Source of the DNA: Viridibacterium silvisoli
Lineage (GTDB): Bacteria > Pseudomonadota > Gammaproteobacteria > Burkholderiales > Rhodocyclaceae
Direction of reading: 5' to 3'
Assembly: GCF_036017035.1 (NCBI RefSeq)
Contig: NZ_JAYXHS010000004.1
Location: 62,001-126,000 of the forward strand
DNA length: 64,000 bases
This document shows positions 34,777-42,972 of the stretch, one piece after another. The notes under the pieces were generated by a model. It searched no databases and had not been told where the DNA came from. It saw nothing but the letters and a program-made list of their open reading frames with translations. How positions within the stretch are numbered: position 1 is the first letter of the stretch; every line of letters starts with the position of its first letter. Both the position numbers and the translations under genes were made by a program.

Positions 34777-35069
34777 GCCGATCCGGCACCTGTTTATTTA
34801 GTCACTCACGCTCCGTCACGGCATCTCGCGCGTGAGGGGCGCGGTACATCCTTCTCCGATTGCTCGTTGACGATGTCGTGACCATGCTGCCGGTGCCATT
34901 GTCTCTGGCTGAGACCGGGCCGACCGACGCAGTGTCAAATCCCGGCGTTTGCCGCTACAGTACCGCCCAGAGACACACTGTTTTACATTTTGGCGCAGGC
35001 AAATCGTTTGCTTTGAGCGCTACCGCAATCGGCGAGACAGCCGGTCGGACACAGACAAAGGAGACAGGA

Positions 35070-35726
35070 ATGATTGATTCAAAGGCAGCTTTGAATGAGT
35101 ACCTGCGGGCCGATATGGCCAGTCATCGTCCGGCGATCAAGCGGTGGCGCTTCTGGTACCCGTTGAAATATCCGGTCCTTGCCTTTCAGCGGCGCCTGCG
35201 TCGAATCGAATACCTCCGCAATTGCAGGACCACCTGGCTATGGCGCCCCTACGTGGCTTGGGCGAACTACCGCTTCCTGATGCACAGCGTGCGGATCGGC
35301 GTGTCGATACCGCCCAATGTGTTCGGTCCGGGGCTGGCGCTGGCGCACTGGGGCAATGTGATGGTCAACAGCAAGGCGCGGGTTGGCGCCAACTGCCGGA
35401 TTCACCCGGGTACCTGCATCGGCGCCAATAGTGGTGCGGCTCCGGTGCTTGGCGACAACTGCTACATCGGCCCAGGGGCGAAAATCTACGGCGGTGTCGA
35501 ACTGGGAGACAACGTCCGGGTGGGCGCCAATGCGGTCGTCAATCGTTCTTTCCCGAGCGATAGCCTTCTTGTGGGTGTGCCGGCCTGTCTGGTTGATCCG
35601 GCAAAGGCATCGCCAAACCCCTGGGCCCCCGCGAAGCCGCCCTCGGTCTCGAGCTACATCGAGTCACTGGCGCACGTGTCGGAGCCCGAGGAAATCCCGA
35701 TGCTTGTGGCGGCAGGCACCGCATGA
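35070..35726 (+). CDS. Hexapeptide-repeat serine acetyltransferase-like protein
   Basis: Encodes 218 aa from the ATG at 35070 with ribosome site AAGGAGA. Seen: an N-terminal helical part (MASHRPAIKRWRFWYPLKYP), then a left-handed beta-helix built from hexapeptide turns, around residues 85-180: IPPNVFGPGLALAHWGNVMV, NSKARVGANCRIHPGTCIGAN, LGDNCYIGPGAKIYGGVELG, DNVRVGANAVVNRSF, ending SLLVGVPACLV. The H-W-G and H-P-G-T segments fit the serine/CysE-like acetyltransferase branch that also acetylates sugars in exopolysaccharide and antigen pathways. The shortened N-terminus and lack of cysteine genes nearby make a polysaccharide or small-molecule acetyltransferase more likely than true CysE. Substrate unknown. 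Confidence 0.85.
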   Translation: MIDSKAALNEYLRADMASHRPAIKRWRFWYPLKYPVLAFQRRLRRIEYLRNCRTTWLWRPYVAWANYRFLMHSVRIGVSIPPNVFGPGLALAHWGNVMVNSKARVGANCRIHPGTCIGANSGAAPVLGDNCYIGPGAKIYGGVELGDNVRVGANAVVNRSFPSDSLLVGVPACLVDPAKASPNPWAPAKPPSVSSYIESLAHVSEPEEIPMLVAAGTA

Positions 35727-35763
35727 TCGGTTGCGGCCAGTTAGTGCCCGCGGTGCTCGCAAA

Positions 35764-37422
35764 TCAAACCTGGGGTGGGTACTGCTCGCGATAGCGGCGG
35801 ATAACCTCGCGTGCGTTGAACATCAGGCGCGGGCCCAGTCGATCGGCGAGCCCTGCGCGCCTGACCATTTCTGCTACGGCTGGATTCAGCGCGGCAAGCC
35901 ATAGCGTACGGCCTGCCTCGCGTTGACGTTGCTCGGCTTCCATCAGCATGACGAGGGCAGAGTACTCGATGTCCTGAACCCTGCTCATGTCGATCGCGAG
36001 TACGCGCGGCTGCTGCTCGGCAACGAGTGCGCGGATCTTGTCGGAAATCACTTCGACATTGGCAAAGAAGACACGACCCTCTGGCCGCACGATCAGCAGG
36101 CCGGGCCAGGTTTCGTCATCCGGATGCTCGGGCGATATCGGGCGCAGCACATCGGCATCGCGTTTCTTGCCGATCACATATACCGGCGGATTCGTGACCT
36201 GACTCATCAGGGTCAGCATGGACACGATGATGGCGACGATGATGCCGTCCAGGGTGCCAAAGAACAGTACGCCGAGGCAGGCCGCCAGCGCCCAATAGAA
36301 CTCCATGCTGCGGATGCGGCGAATGGCCATGAACTCACGCGGCTGGATCAAGCCGGCGGAGTACACCACCACTACTGCTGCCAGACAGGCATTGGGCAGC
36401 AGGCCCAGCACAGGTGCAAGAAACAGCATGGTGGCCAGCGCTGCTGCAGCCTGCACGATAGAGGCTTTCTGACTGCGCGCACCGGCGGCTCTCGTGACCG
36501 CGGTTTGCGAGGTGCCGCCACCGGCTGCCATCGCACCGAAGAAGGCGCCACCGAGGTTCGCTACACCGGTGGCGACGAGTTCGCGATTGGCATTGATGGC
36601 TGGCTCGCCGCTAATGGCGAAGGCGCGACCCGCCGCGATTGTTTCGGTGAAACTCATCAACGCAATACCCAGTGCGGCGGGCAGCAACTCCTGGACGAGG
36701 CTCAGGTCTGGCAGTGTGAGTGACGGCAAACCTTGGGGAATCGCGCCGACTATCGACACGCCTTGGGCCTGCAAGCCCAGGAACGAGGTCGCCGCTATGC
36801 CGCCCCCGATCGCCACGAGTGGTGCAGCAGAGTGGGGCCACCTGTATTCCATCGCGAGCAACGCTGCCAGCGTCAGGGCGGCGACGGCGAGGGTGATCAA
36901 CGAGGTCTGCGGCAGCATGTTGATGATGCTCAGCAGGTCGTGGAAGAAGCCTTCCTTGTGGATATGCAGGCCCAGCAGCTTGGGCAATTGATCCAGCAGT
37001 ATGACCAGGCCGATACCTGCCTTGAAGCCGGTGAGTACCGGCGTCGAAATGAAGTTTGCGACAAAGCCCAGACGCAATACGCTCGCTGCCAGCAGGAGCA
37101 CGCCGACCAGCGCGCTGAGAGTGACTGAGGCGGTAAGCAGGGTAGTCGGATCCGCATCCGGCGCGATACGTGCCAGTTCGCTGCCGACGAGAATGGCGAG
37201 GGTCGTCGTGGAGCTGACGCTGAGCACGCGCGAGCTGCCCAGCAAGGCATAGATCAGCATCGGTACGAATGCTGTGTACAGCCCGACGGCAATCGGCAGT
37301 CCCGCCACGGTGGCATAGGCCATCGCCTTGGGCAGCACGACCGCTGCTGCGGTCAGGCCGGCCACTAAGTCAAATCGCAGCGAGGGGCCCGGTATTGCGG
37401 GTGGCGTGTGAGAGGTGTCCAT
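35764..37422 (-). CDS. SulP family anion transporter with STAS domain
   Basis: Encodes 552 aa from the ATG at 37422 (MDTSHTPPAIPG), with AAGG upstream. SulP proteins are inner-membrane transporters or channels for sulfate, bicarbonate or other anions. Seen: the hallmark N-terminal segment DLVAGLTAAAVVLPKAMAYA, followed by VAGLPIAVGLYTAFVPMLIY, about ten to twelve further membrane helices including NRELVATGVANLGGAFFGAM, and a C-terminal cytoplasmic STAS domain (VFFANVEVISDKIRAL, LAIDMSRVQDIEYSALVMLM). No carbonic anhydrase domain is fused. Neighbouring PPK2 is upstream on the same strand but 69 bp away. Substrate cannot be told from the sequence. Confidence 0.92.
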   Translation of the reverse strand: MDTSHTPPAIPGPSLRFDLVAGLTAAAVVLPKAMAYATVAGLPIAVGLYTAFVPMLIYALLGSSRVLSVSSTTTLAILVGSELARIAPDADPTTLLTASVTLSALVGVLLLAASVLRLGFVANFISTPVLTGFKAGIGLVILLDQLPKLLGLHIHKEGFFHDLLSIINMLPQTSLITLAVAALTLAALLAMEYRWPHSAAPLVAIGGGIAATSFLGLQAQGVSIVGAIPQGLPSLTLPDLSLVQELLPAALGIALMSFTETIAAGRAFAISGEPAINANRELVATGVANLGGAFFGAMAAGGGTSQTAVTRAAGARSQKASIVQAAAALATMLFLAPVLGLLPNACLAAVVVVYSAGLIQPREFMAIRRIRSMEFYWALAACLGVLFFGTLDGIIVAIIVSMLTLMSQVTNPPVYVIGKKRDADVLRPISPEHPDDETWPGLLIVRPEGRVFFANVEVISDKIRALVAEQQPRVLAIDMSRVQDIEYSALVMLMEAEQRQREAGRTLWLAALNPAVAEMVRRAGLADRLGPRLMFNAREVIRRYREQYPPQV

Positions 37423-37509
37423 GCTGCCTTGCCATGACAAGTGAGAGACAAGGGCCGCTGGTCACTTCACTACGTGTGAAATGCAGCCGGCCCGTGAAGG
37501 GGCATCTCT

Positions 37510-38331
37510 TCAGGACGTCTCGGGTACGTACTTGAACGGATGATGTACGGCCTTGTAGCGCTGCCCGATCTTGCGCTTGGGAAACTTGACGGGCTTCGAG
37601 GGCAGATCCTCGTAGGGAATCTGCTTCAGGATATGGCTGAGCACATTGAGGCGTACGCGTTTCTTGTCTTCGGACCGCGCCACGAACCAGGGGGCCCACG
37701 GCGTATCGGTGCTGGCAAACATCTCGTCGCGTGCTTGCGTGTATTCATCCCACATGGTGAAGGAGCGGATGTCCATCGGCGAAAGCTTCCATGTCTTGCG
37801 GCCATCGTTCACGCGATCACGCAGACGTCGCTCCTGTTCCTCCGGGCTGACCTCCAGCCAGTACTTCAGCAAGATGATGCCGGACTCCACCATCGAATTC
37901 TCGAATGAAGGCGCTTGCTGCAGGAAGCGTTCGACCTGCTCGGGCGTGCAGAAGCCCATGACGCGTTCGACACCTGCACGGTTGTACCAGCTACGATCGA
38001 AGATCACGATTTCGCCCGCTGCTGGCAAATGCTTGACGTAGCGCTGCAGGTACATCTGGCTTTTCTCGCGGTCATTTGGCGCGGGCAGGGCAATGACGCG
38101 GAACACGCGTGGGCTGACGCGCTCGGTCAGCGCCTTGATCGTGCCACCCTTGCCGGCTCCGTCGCGGCCTTCGAAGACGATGCAGACCTTGAGCCCTTTT
38201 TCCACGACCCAGCGCTGCAGCTTCACCAACTCCACGTGCAGATGGCGCAGTTTCTTCTCGTATTCCTTGTTGCCAAGTGGCTCCAGTGTGGTCGGAGCCT
38301 CTGCAACGATCTTCTTCTTCGAACCTGCCAT
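37510..38331 (-). CDS. ppk2: Polyphosphate kinase 2 (PPK2)
   Basis: Encodes 273 aa. PPK2 uses polyphosphate to phosphorylate nucleoside diphosphates, mainly making GTP or ATP. Seen: a basic N-terminus, then EYEKKLRHLHVELVKLQRWVVEKG, the Walker A loop VFEGRDGAGKGGTIKALTER, the lid segment NDREKSQMYLQRYVKHLP, Walker B EIVIFDRSWYNRAGVERVMG, and the C-terminal SFTMWDEYTQARDEMF with WFVARSEDKKRVRLNVLSH. The single-domain length and these motifs indicate class I PPK2. It is monocistronic or lies upstream of the SulP gene. Its location near a large glycogen locus may reflect a storage-polymer lifestyle, but that is only suggestive. Confidence 0.95.
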   Translation of the reverse strand: MAGSKKKIVAEAPTTLEPLGNKEYEKKLRHLHVELVKLQRWVVEKGLKVCIVFEGRDGAGKGGTIKALTERVSPRVFRVIALPAPNDREKSQMYLQRYVKHLPAAGEIVIFDRSWYNRAGVERVMGFCTPEQVERFLQQAPSFENSMVESGIILLKYWLEVSPEEQERRLRDRVNDGRKTWKLSPMDIRSFTMWDEYTQARDEMFASTDTPWAPWFVARSEDKKRVRLNVLSHILKQIPYEDLPSKPVKFPKRKIGQRYKAVHHPFKYVPETS

Positions 38332-38523
38332 GCACGTCTCCCGCGAAAGTTGAACTCACATGAACATCATCGACTTGAGCAGGCATTCCTGATGCGAATG
38401 CCGACGACATGCCGGGGAAGCTCATTCGGCCTTGTGCCTGTGTGACAGCATAGCCGAGCGGGGCGCTGTCGAACTACCTTCAGGTTCGGGTGCGGCAGGT
38501 TTTTGCCTCGAATTGGTGGCGGC

Positions 38524-39033
38524 TCACTCTTCGGGCTTCTCGTCTGCATGACGGATACGGGCTGCGATCTCGCTCATGACCTGGCGCCAGCCGGCCTCTG
38601 CTTCGGAGCCGGTCGCACCAAAGGTCTGCGCCAGGATCTCGCTCTGCGTGCTCGACAGCTTCTGCTCCAGCGCGCTGCCTTTGCGGCTCAACGACAGACG
38701 CCGCACGCGGCCATCGCTGCTGTCGGTTTGCACGACGATCAGATCGGCCTCGACGAGTTGTCGCAGCGGGCCGTGCAGGGCCTGTTTCGACACGGCCAGC
38801 GTCGCGAGCAGATCGGATACGCGCAGGCCGGGCGAGCGGCCGACGAAATACAGCACGCGGTGATGTACACGCCCTAGTCCCAGGCCGGCGAGGATTTCAT
38901 CGGGCTGTGCCGTGAATGCGCGGAATGCAAAGTGAAACAACTCGATGGCGGAGAACAGCGCCTCGTCCGACGGGGCGCTTGCCGTCGAAGGATTTGAGTC
39001 AACAGAGTTGACATTGTTTTTGCGGGGGCTCAT
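38524..39033 (-). CDS. MarR family transcriptional regulator
   Basis: Encodes 169 aa from the ATG at 39033, which has AAGGA at the right spacing; a TTG at 39054 would put the operator inside the gene. Seen: the MarR winged-helix fold, with LFHFAFRAFTAQPDEILAGL, the GLGRVHHRVLYFVGRSPGLR helix, the DNA-recognition region VSDLLATLAVSKQALHGPLR, and the wing DSSDGRVRRLSLSRKGSALE. It sits divergent from an aminotransferase gene with a perfect palindrome between them, so it probably represses its neighbour and itself. The ligand is unknown. The first 25 residues are Asn/Ser-rich and probably disordered. Confidence 0.9.
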   Translation of the reverse strand: MSPRKNNVNSVDSNPSTASAPSDEALFSAIELFHFAFRAFTAQPDEILAGLGLGRVHHRVLYFVGRSPGLRVSDLLATLAVSKQALHGPLRQLVEADLIVVQTDSSDGRVRRLSLSRKGSALEQKLSSTQSEILAQTFGATGSEAEAGWRQVMSEIAARIRHADEKPEE

Positions 39034-39036
39034 ATT
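39008..39036 (+). promoter_or_regulatory. Predicted sigma-70 promoter of the aminotransferase gene
   Basis: TTGACA (39008-39013) is followed, after 17 bp, by CATATT (39031-39036). The predicted start point near 39043 falls just ahead of the MarR palindrome, which would block early elongation or polymerase binding. Confidence 0.55.
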
Positions 39037-39048
39037 TTGATCCTTGTT

Positions 39049-39065
39049 GGTCAATATTATTGACC
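39049..39065. promoter_or_regulatory. Palindromic operator, probable MarR-family binding site
   Basis: GGTCAATA-T-TATTGACC is a perfect 8+1+8 palindrome in the gap between the MarR gene (start 39033, minus) and the aminotransferase gene (start 39081, plus). Its length and AT-centred form suit MarR dimers. Confidence 0.75.
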
Positions 39066-39080
39066 TTTATGGAAGATAGC

Positions 39081-40265
39081 ATGAATCATTCGCCGACCGC
39101 AGCACGCCTCGCTACCCGCATCGAGCGTCTCAAGCCATCCTTGGTACGCGAGATACTCGCCGTGGCCAACAAGCCCGGCATCATCTCGTTCGCTGGTGGC
39201 TTGCCCGCGCCAGATCTGATGCCGGACATGCGCGACTGCATCGATCCCGATACAGCGCTCGATCAATACGGTGCGAGCGAGGGCGAGACTGCCTTCCGCA
39301 GCGCGGTGGCCGAGTGGATCACGCACAATGGCTTGCCGGTGGCGCCCTCGCAGGTGCTGGCTTTGTCGGGTTCGCAGCAGGGCCTGGATCTCGCTGCAAA
39401 GCTGTTGATCGACGATGGCACACCCGTCGTCACTGAATCACCGAGCTACCTTGCCGCGCTGCAGGTGTTCGAGTTGTTCGGCGCAAGCGTGCTGCCGTTG
39501 GCCTTGGGGCGCGATGGCCCTGATCCCGCCACGCTTGACGCCTTGCTGCGTCAGCATCGGCCGGCCTGCGTCTATCTCATTCCCAGTTTCCAGAATCCGA
39601 GTGGGTATTGCTATTCGCCTGAGGTGCGCAAGGTGATTGCCGAGGTGCTTGATCGGCATGACGCGGTGCTGATCGAAGACGATCCGTATCGCAGCGTGTC
39701 GCTCGATGTGACGCACCCGATGCAGCCGATCTGTTCATATCTGAAGCGTGTGCCATGGATCTATCTGGGCAGCTTCTCGAAAATCCTGCGGCCCGGTTGG
39801 CGCGTGGGCTACCTCGCAGCGTCGCCGCAGTTGATGCCCTATCTCGTGCGCCTCAAACAGGCCAGCGATCTGCACACGCAGCGCCCGGCGCAAGCGGCCG
39901 TCGCCAACTGGCTGCGGCACGCCCAGCGCGATGCAGACCTGGCCCGGCTGCGGGCAGGCTATCGTTTGCGCCGCGATGCCATGCAGACCGCACTCGAACG
40001 TCATTTCGGTGATCTCGCCGATTGGGATGTGCCACAGGGCGGTTTGTTCTTCTGGTTGCGGCTGCGCCAACACCAGGCGACGCGCAGCACGCTGGACGCG
40101 ACGCTGGCGCGTGGCGTGGTGTTCATGCCAGGCGAGAGCTTCTACCCGGGCCCGATGAAGCCGACTAACACGATGCGTCTCAACTACAGCCTGTCGACGC
40201 CGGCCGAGATGGAGCGGGGCCTGGCGATACTTGCCGACTGCATCGCAGCAGTTTCGGCAGCCTGA
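39081..40265 (+). CDS. PLP-dependent aminotransferase, class I/II (2-aminoadipate/valine-pyruvate-like)
   Basis: Encodes 394 aa from the ATG at 39081 (GGAAG upstream); two earlier in-frame starts overlap the operator. Seen: a fold-type I aminotransferase with MNHSPTAARLATRIERLKPS, GIISFAGGLPAPDLMP, YGASEGETAFRSAVAEWI, the PLP pocket ALSGSQQGLDLAAKLLID, PSFQNPSGYCYSP, the Asp-Tyr pair IEDDPYRSVS, and the PLP lysine in YLGSFSKILRPGWRVGYLAA. The family includes LysN-like 2-aminoadipate transaminases and the C-terminal domains of MocR regulators; this one has no N-terminal winged helix. It is probably controlled by the divergent MarR protein. Its substrate is inferred only to be an aliphatic or aromatic amino acid. 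Confidence 0.9.
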   Translation: MNHSPTAARLATRIERLKPSLVREILAVANKPGIISFAGGLPAPDLMPDMRDCIDPDTALDQYGASEGETAFRSAVAEWITHNGLPVAPSQVLALSGSQQGLDLAAKLLIDDGTPVVTESPSYLAALQVFELFGASVLPLALGRDGPDPATLDALLRQHRPACVYLIPSFQNPSGYCYSPEVRKVIAEVLDRHDAVLIEDDPYRSVSLDVTHPMQPICSYLKRVPWIYLGSFSKILRPGWRVGYLAASPQLMPYLVRLKQASDLHTQRPAQAAVANWLRHAQRDADLARLRAGYRLRRDAMQTALERHFGDLADWDVPQGGLFFWLRLRQHQATRSTLDATLARGVVFMPGESFYPGPMKPTNTMRLNYSLSTPAEMERGLAILADCIAAVSAA

Positions 40266-40462
40266 CGATCACGACGCCCCTCGGGCGGAGAGCTACTGCA
40301 TGCGGTAAGTGGTCACGAACAGCGTCAGATCCGCGCTGGCGGGCTGAGCACGCGTGGTTATCATTCCGCGGGGCCTCATCTTCCAGCGCTCGTTCGTCGT
40401 CGGACGGTGGCTGCCAGAAGGTGCGGGGAACGGGGACGCACGCTGCCGGCAGGATCAATGCA

Positions 40463-41956
40463 ATGACCGAACAGGAGTTCAAGCGACTCATCGCACGTCT
40501 TGAACTGGATGCTGACGCAACGCCTGACGCATACCGGATGCGCACCGTGGCGCTCGCCGCACTGGGCTACTTGTACGTGTTCGGTCTGCTGGCCGTGAGC
40601 CTCGGTGGCGTCGCCCTGGGCCTGAGCATGGTGACGAGTCATCACACCCTGGTTGGCGGTAAGGTGATGTTCATCTTCGGCGCCTTGAGCGTGCTGGTCG
40701 TGCGGGCGCTATGGGTCCGTTTCGATCGCCCGCAAGGTCTGAGGCTCAGCGCGGAGCAAGCGCCAAAGTTGTTCGAGCTGGTCGAGAAAGTACGCCAGAA
40801 ATGTGGGGGCCCCAAACTGCATGAGGTACTGCTGGTCGATGAGCTCAATGCCGCCATCTGCCAGACGCCGCGACTCGGCCTTTTCGGCTGGTATCGCAAT
40901 AGCCTGATCATCGGGCTGCCGATGATGCAGGCGCTGAGCGTGTCGCAATTCTCCGCCGTGCTGGCCCACGAATTCGGTCATCTGGTCGGTGCGCACGGCA
41001 AGATGGGAGCGTGGGTCTATCGCCTGCGCGCTACCTGGGCGCGCATCCTGCAATCTTTCGACGAGCGCGACTCGGTCATCGATGCCGCGGCGCGTGCTTT
41101 CCTGCGTTGGTATATCCCGTACTTCCAGGCCTACAGTTTCGTTCTGGCACGGCAACAGGAGTTCGATGCTGATCGCATTTCGGCCAAAGTGGCGGGGGCG
41201 CACAATGCGGCCGATGCCCTGGTCGCGGTGAACCTGCAAGCGCGCTTCCTGCACGAGAGTTACTGGCCGAAAGTGTGGGGGGCCGCGGATCACGCAGCGC
41301 AGCCACCGTTGATGCCCTTCTCGGGCATGAGCACGGCTATCAAGCTGGGAGCAGAAGGGACGCAAGCTGCAGACTGGCTGGCGGAGGCGCTGCGCGAGCG
41401 TACGGATACGCACGACACGCACCCCTGCCTGCGCGAGCGTCTCGAAGCCTTCGATCACAAAGCGCAGTTGCCGGCAGCCCTCAAGGCGAGTGCCGCGCAG
41501 ACGCTGCTGCAAGGTTGTCTGCAAGATCTCATCAAGCGTCTCGACAAGGACTGGTGGCTGGCGAGTCGTGAGCGTTGGTCGGAGCGTCACAATGAAGTGC
41601 AGGGCGCACGTGCCAGCATTGCGGAGCTGGGCGAGCAGGAGCCACGTGGCATGAGCGCGGCGAATCTGATGCGGCTGGGCATGGCGTACCGCACCCTTGG
41701 CGACAAGTCGAACGCGTTGCAGGTGCTGCATCTCGCAGCGGATGCGCATGGCGGTACCGCCGAGGCTGCCTATTTCACCGGCTGCCTGATGCTGGAGGCC
41801 GATGACGCTCGCGGCATCCACTATCTGGAGCTGGCCATGACCCGCGATGGCGAGGCAATAGAACCCGCCAACTGGCGCGCGCTGGAGTACTACGAGCGCA
41901 TTGGCGATGAAGGTCAGGCCAATGTGTATCGCGAACGACTGCAGGCGTTGGCCTGA
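40463..41956 (+). CDS. Membrane-associated M48 family zinc metalloprotease
   Basis: Encodes 497 aa from the ATG at 40463, with AGGA upstream. Seen: an N-terminal cytoplasmic part, two hydrophobic helices (ALGYLYVFGLLAVSLGGVAL and GKVMFIFGALSVLVVRALWV), then the zinc motif LAHEFGHLVGAHG (HExxH) near residue 175, with a downstream third-ligand region QQEFDADRISAKVAGA. Its C-terminal half has helix-rich TPR-like repeats (RLGMAYRTLGDKSNALQVLH, AYFTGCLMLEADDARGIHYL). It resembles the M48 proteases with peptidase plus tetratricopeptide layout (BepA-like) but is not signal-peptide-led as BepA is. Its role in membrane protein quality control is inferred. Confidence 0.85.
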   Translation: MTEQEFKRLIARLELDADATPDAYRMRTVALAALGYLYVFGLLAVSLGGVALGLSMVTSHHTLVGGKVMFIFGALSVLVVRALWVRFDRPQGLRLSAEQAPKLFELVEKVRQKCGGPKLHEVLLVDELNAAICQTPRLGLFGWYRNSLIIGLPMMQALSVSQFSAVLAHEFGHLVGAHGKMGAWVYRLRATWARILQSFDERDSVIDAAARAFLRWYIPYFQAYSFVLARQQEFDADRISAKVAGAHNAADALVAVNLQARFLHESYWPKVWGAADHAAQPPLMPFSGMSTAIKLGAEGTQAADWLAEALRERTDTHDTHPCLRERLEAFDHKAQLPAALKASAAQTLLQGCLQDLIKRLDKDWWLASRERWSERHNEVQGARASIAELGEQEPRGMSAANLMRLGMAYRTLGDKSNALQVLHLAADAHGGTAEAAYFTGCLMLEADDARGIHYLELAMTRDGEAIEPANWRALEYYERIGDEGQANVYRERLQALA

Positions 41957-42020
41957 TGTACTCTTGTCGGCCTTCATCACTTTGCAGCCGCTTGCGCGGC
42001 AGACATTTCAGGAGACCACT

Positions 42021-42908
42021 TTGAAATCCAGATTGACCTCGTATGTCCGCGGCACCTTGTGGGCAGTGATTGCCAGTTCTGCGCTGGCCGTTCATGCCGC
42101 ACCGGAAGCCCTGGCGACGGTGAACGGCAAGGCCATTTCCAGCGTCATCCTGGATGTACTGGTGGCGGATCAAGGCATGCAGGGCAAGCCGCAAGAGGCT
42201 GAGTTCCGCAATTACGCGAAGGGGCAACTGATCCAGCGCGAAGTCATGGCACAACAGGCGCAGGCGCTGAAGCTGGACAAGGCGCCTGCTTATCAGGCGC
42301 AGCTGCGCGAAATGCAACTGGGCGTGCAGAAGCAGTTCGAGAAGGCGCCGAAGGAACAGCTCGACGCGCGTATTGCATTCAACACGCAAGGCTTGCTGGC
42401 GCAGGCCTTCGTCGACAACTTCGAGAAGAAGAATGTGCCGACCGATGCCGCCATGCGCGCAGCGTACAAACGCATCACGCAGGGCAAGGGTGGCACGGAG
42501 TACAAGGTGCGACACATCCAGCTCGACTCCGAGGCTGAGGCCAAGGCCGTCATTGGCAAGCTCGTCGCAGGCGCCAGGTTCGACAGCCTGGTCGGCGAGT
42601 CAAAGGATCTGGGAAGCAAGGGCGAAGGCGGTGACCTTGGCTGGGTCAAGGTGAGCGCCAAAGGCGATGAAAAGGGCGAGGCTTTTCCTGCCGCGTTCTC
42701 CGACGCAGTGCGCAAGCTGGCCGCAGGTGGTTTCACCCGAGAGCCGGTGAAGACAGATGCGGGGTATCACGTGATTCTGGTGGAGGCGGTACGCGAGTTG
42801 CCGGTGGGGAGCTACGAGTCCTACCAGGCAGAGATCAGCGACCGCATGAAGCAGGAAGCACTGAGCAAGGAGATCCAGTCCTTGATGCAGAAAGCCAGGA
42901 TCAGCTAG
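42021..42908 (+). CDS. Periplasmic parvulin-type peptidyl-prolyl isomerase
   Basis: Encodes 295 aa from a TTG at 42021, which has a strong AGGAGA ribosome site 5 nt upstream; upstream in-frame codons belong to the preceding gene's region. Seen: a signal peptide of about 27 residues (GTLWAVIASSALAVHA), a SurA-like region beginning EALATVNGKAISSVILDVLV, a parvulin domain from about residue 160 with VRHIQLDSEAEAKAVI, GGDLGWVKVSAKGDE and AGYHVILVEAVRELPVG. It is the third parvulin in the window, and its layout mirrors the gene at 16.3-17.1 kb. The M48 protease gene ends 64 bp upstream; a periplasmic quality-control pair is plausible. Confidence 0.9.
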   Translation: MKSRLTSYVRGTLWAVIASSALAVHAAPEALATVNGKAISSVILDVLVADQGMQGKPQEAEFRNYAKGQLIQREVMAQQAQALKLDKAPAYQAQLREMQLGVQKQFEKAPKEQLDARIAFNTQGLLAQAFVDNFEKKNVPTDAAMRAAYKRITQGKGGTEYKVRHIQLDSEAEAKAVIGKLVAGARFDSLVGESKDLGSKGEGGDLGWVKVSAKGDEKGEAFPAAFSDAVRKLAAGGFTREPVKTDAGYHVILVEAVRELPVGSYESYQAEISDRMKQEALSKEIQSLMQKARIS

Positions 42909-42946
42909 TGAAGGCCTGTCTCGTCAGCGTATTGATGCAATGAAAT

Positions 42947-42966
42947 CGGGCCCCGCAAGGGGCCCG
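42947..42966. terminator. Hairpin terminator between convergent parvulin and malQ
   Basis: CGGGCCCC (42947-42954), loop GCAA, and GGGGCCCG (42959-42966) form an 8-bp GC-rich stem, followed on the plus strand by GTTGTTT. It ends 6 bp before the malQ stop, and may serve both directions. Confidence 0.7.
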
Positions 42967-42972
42967 GTTGTT

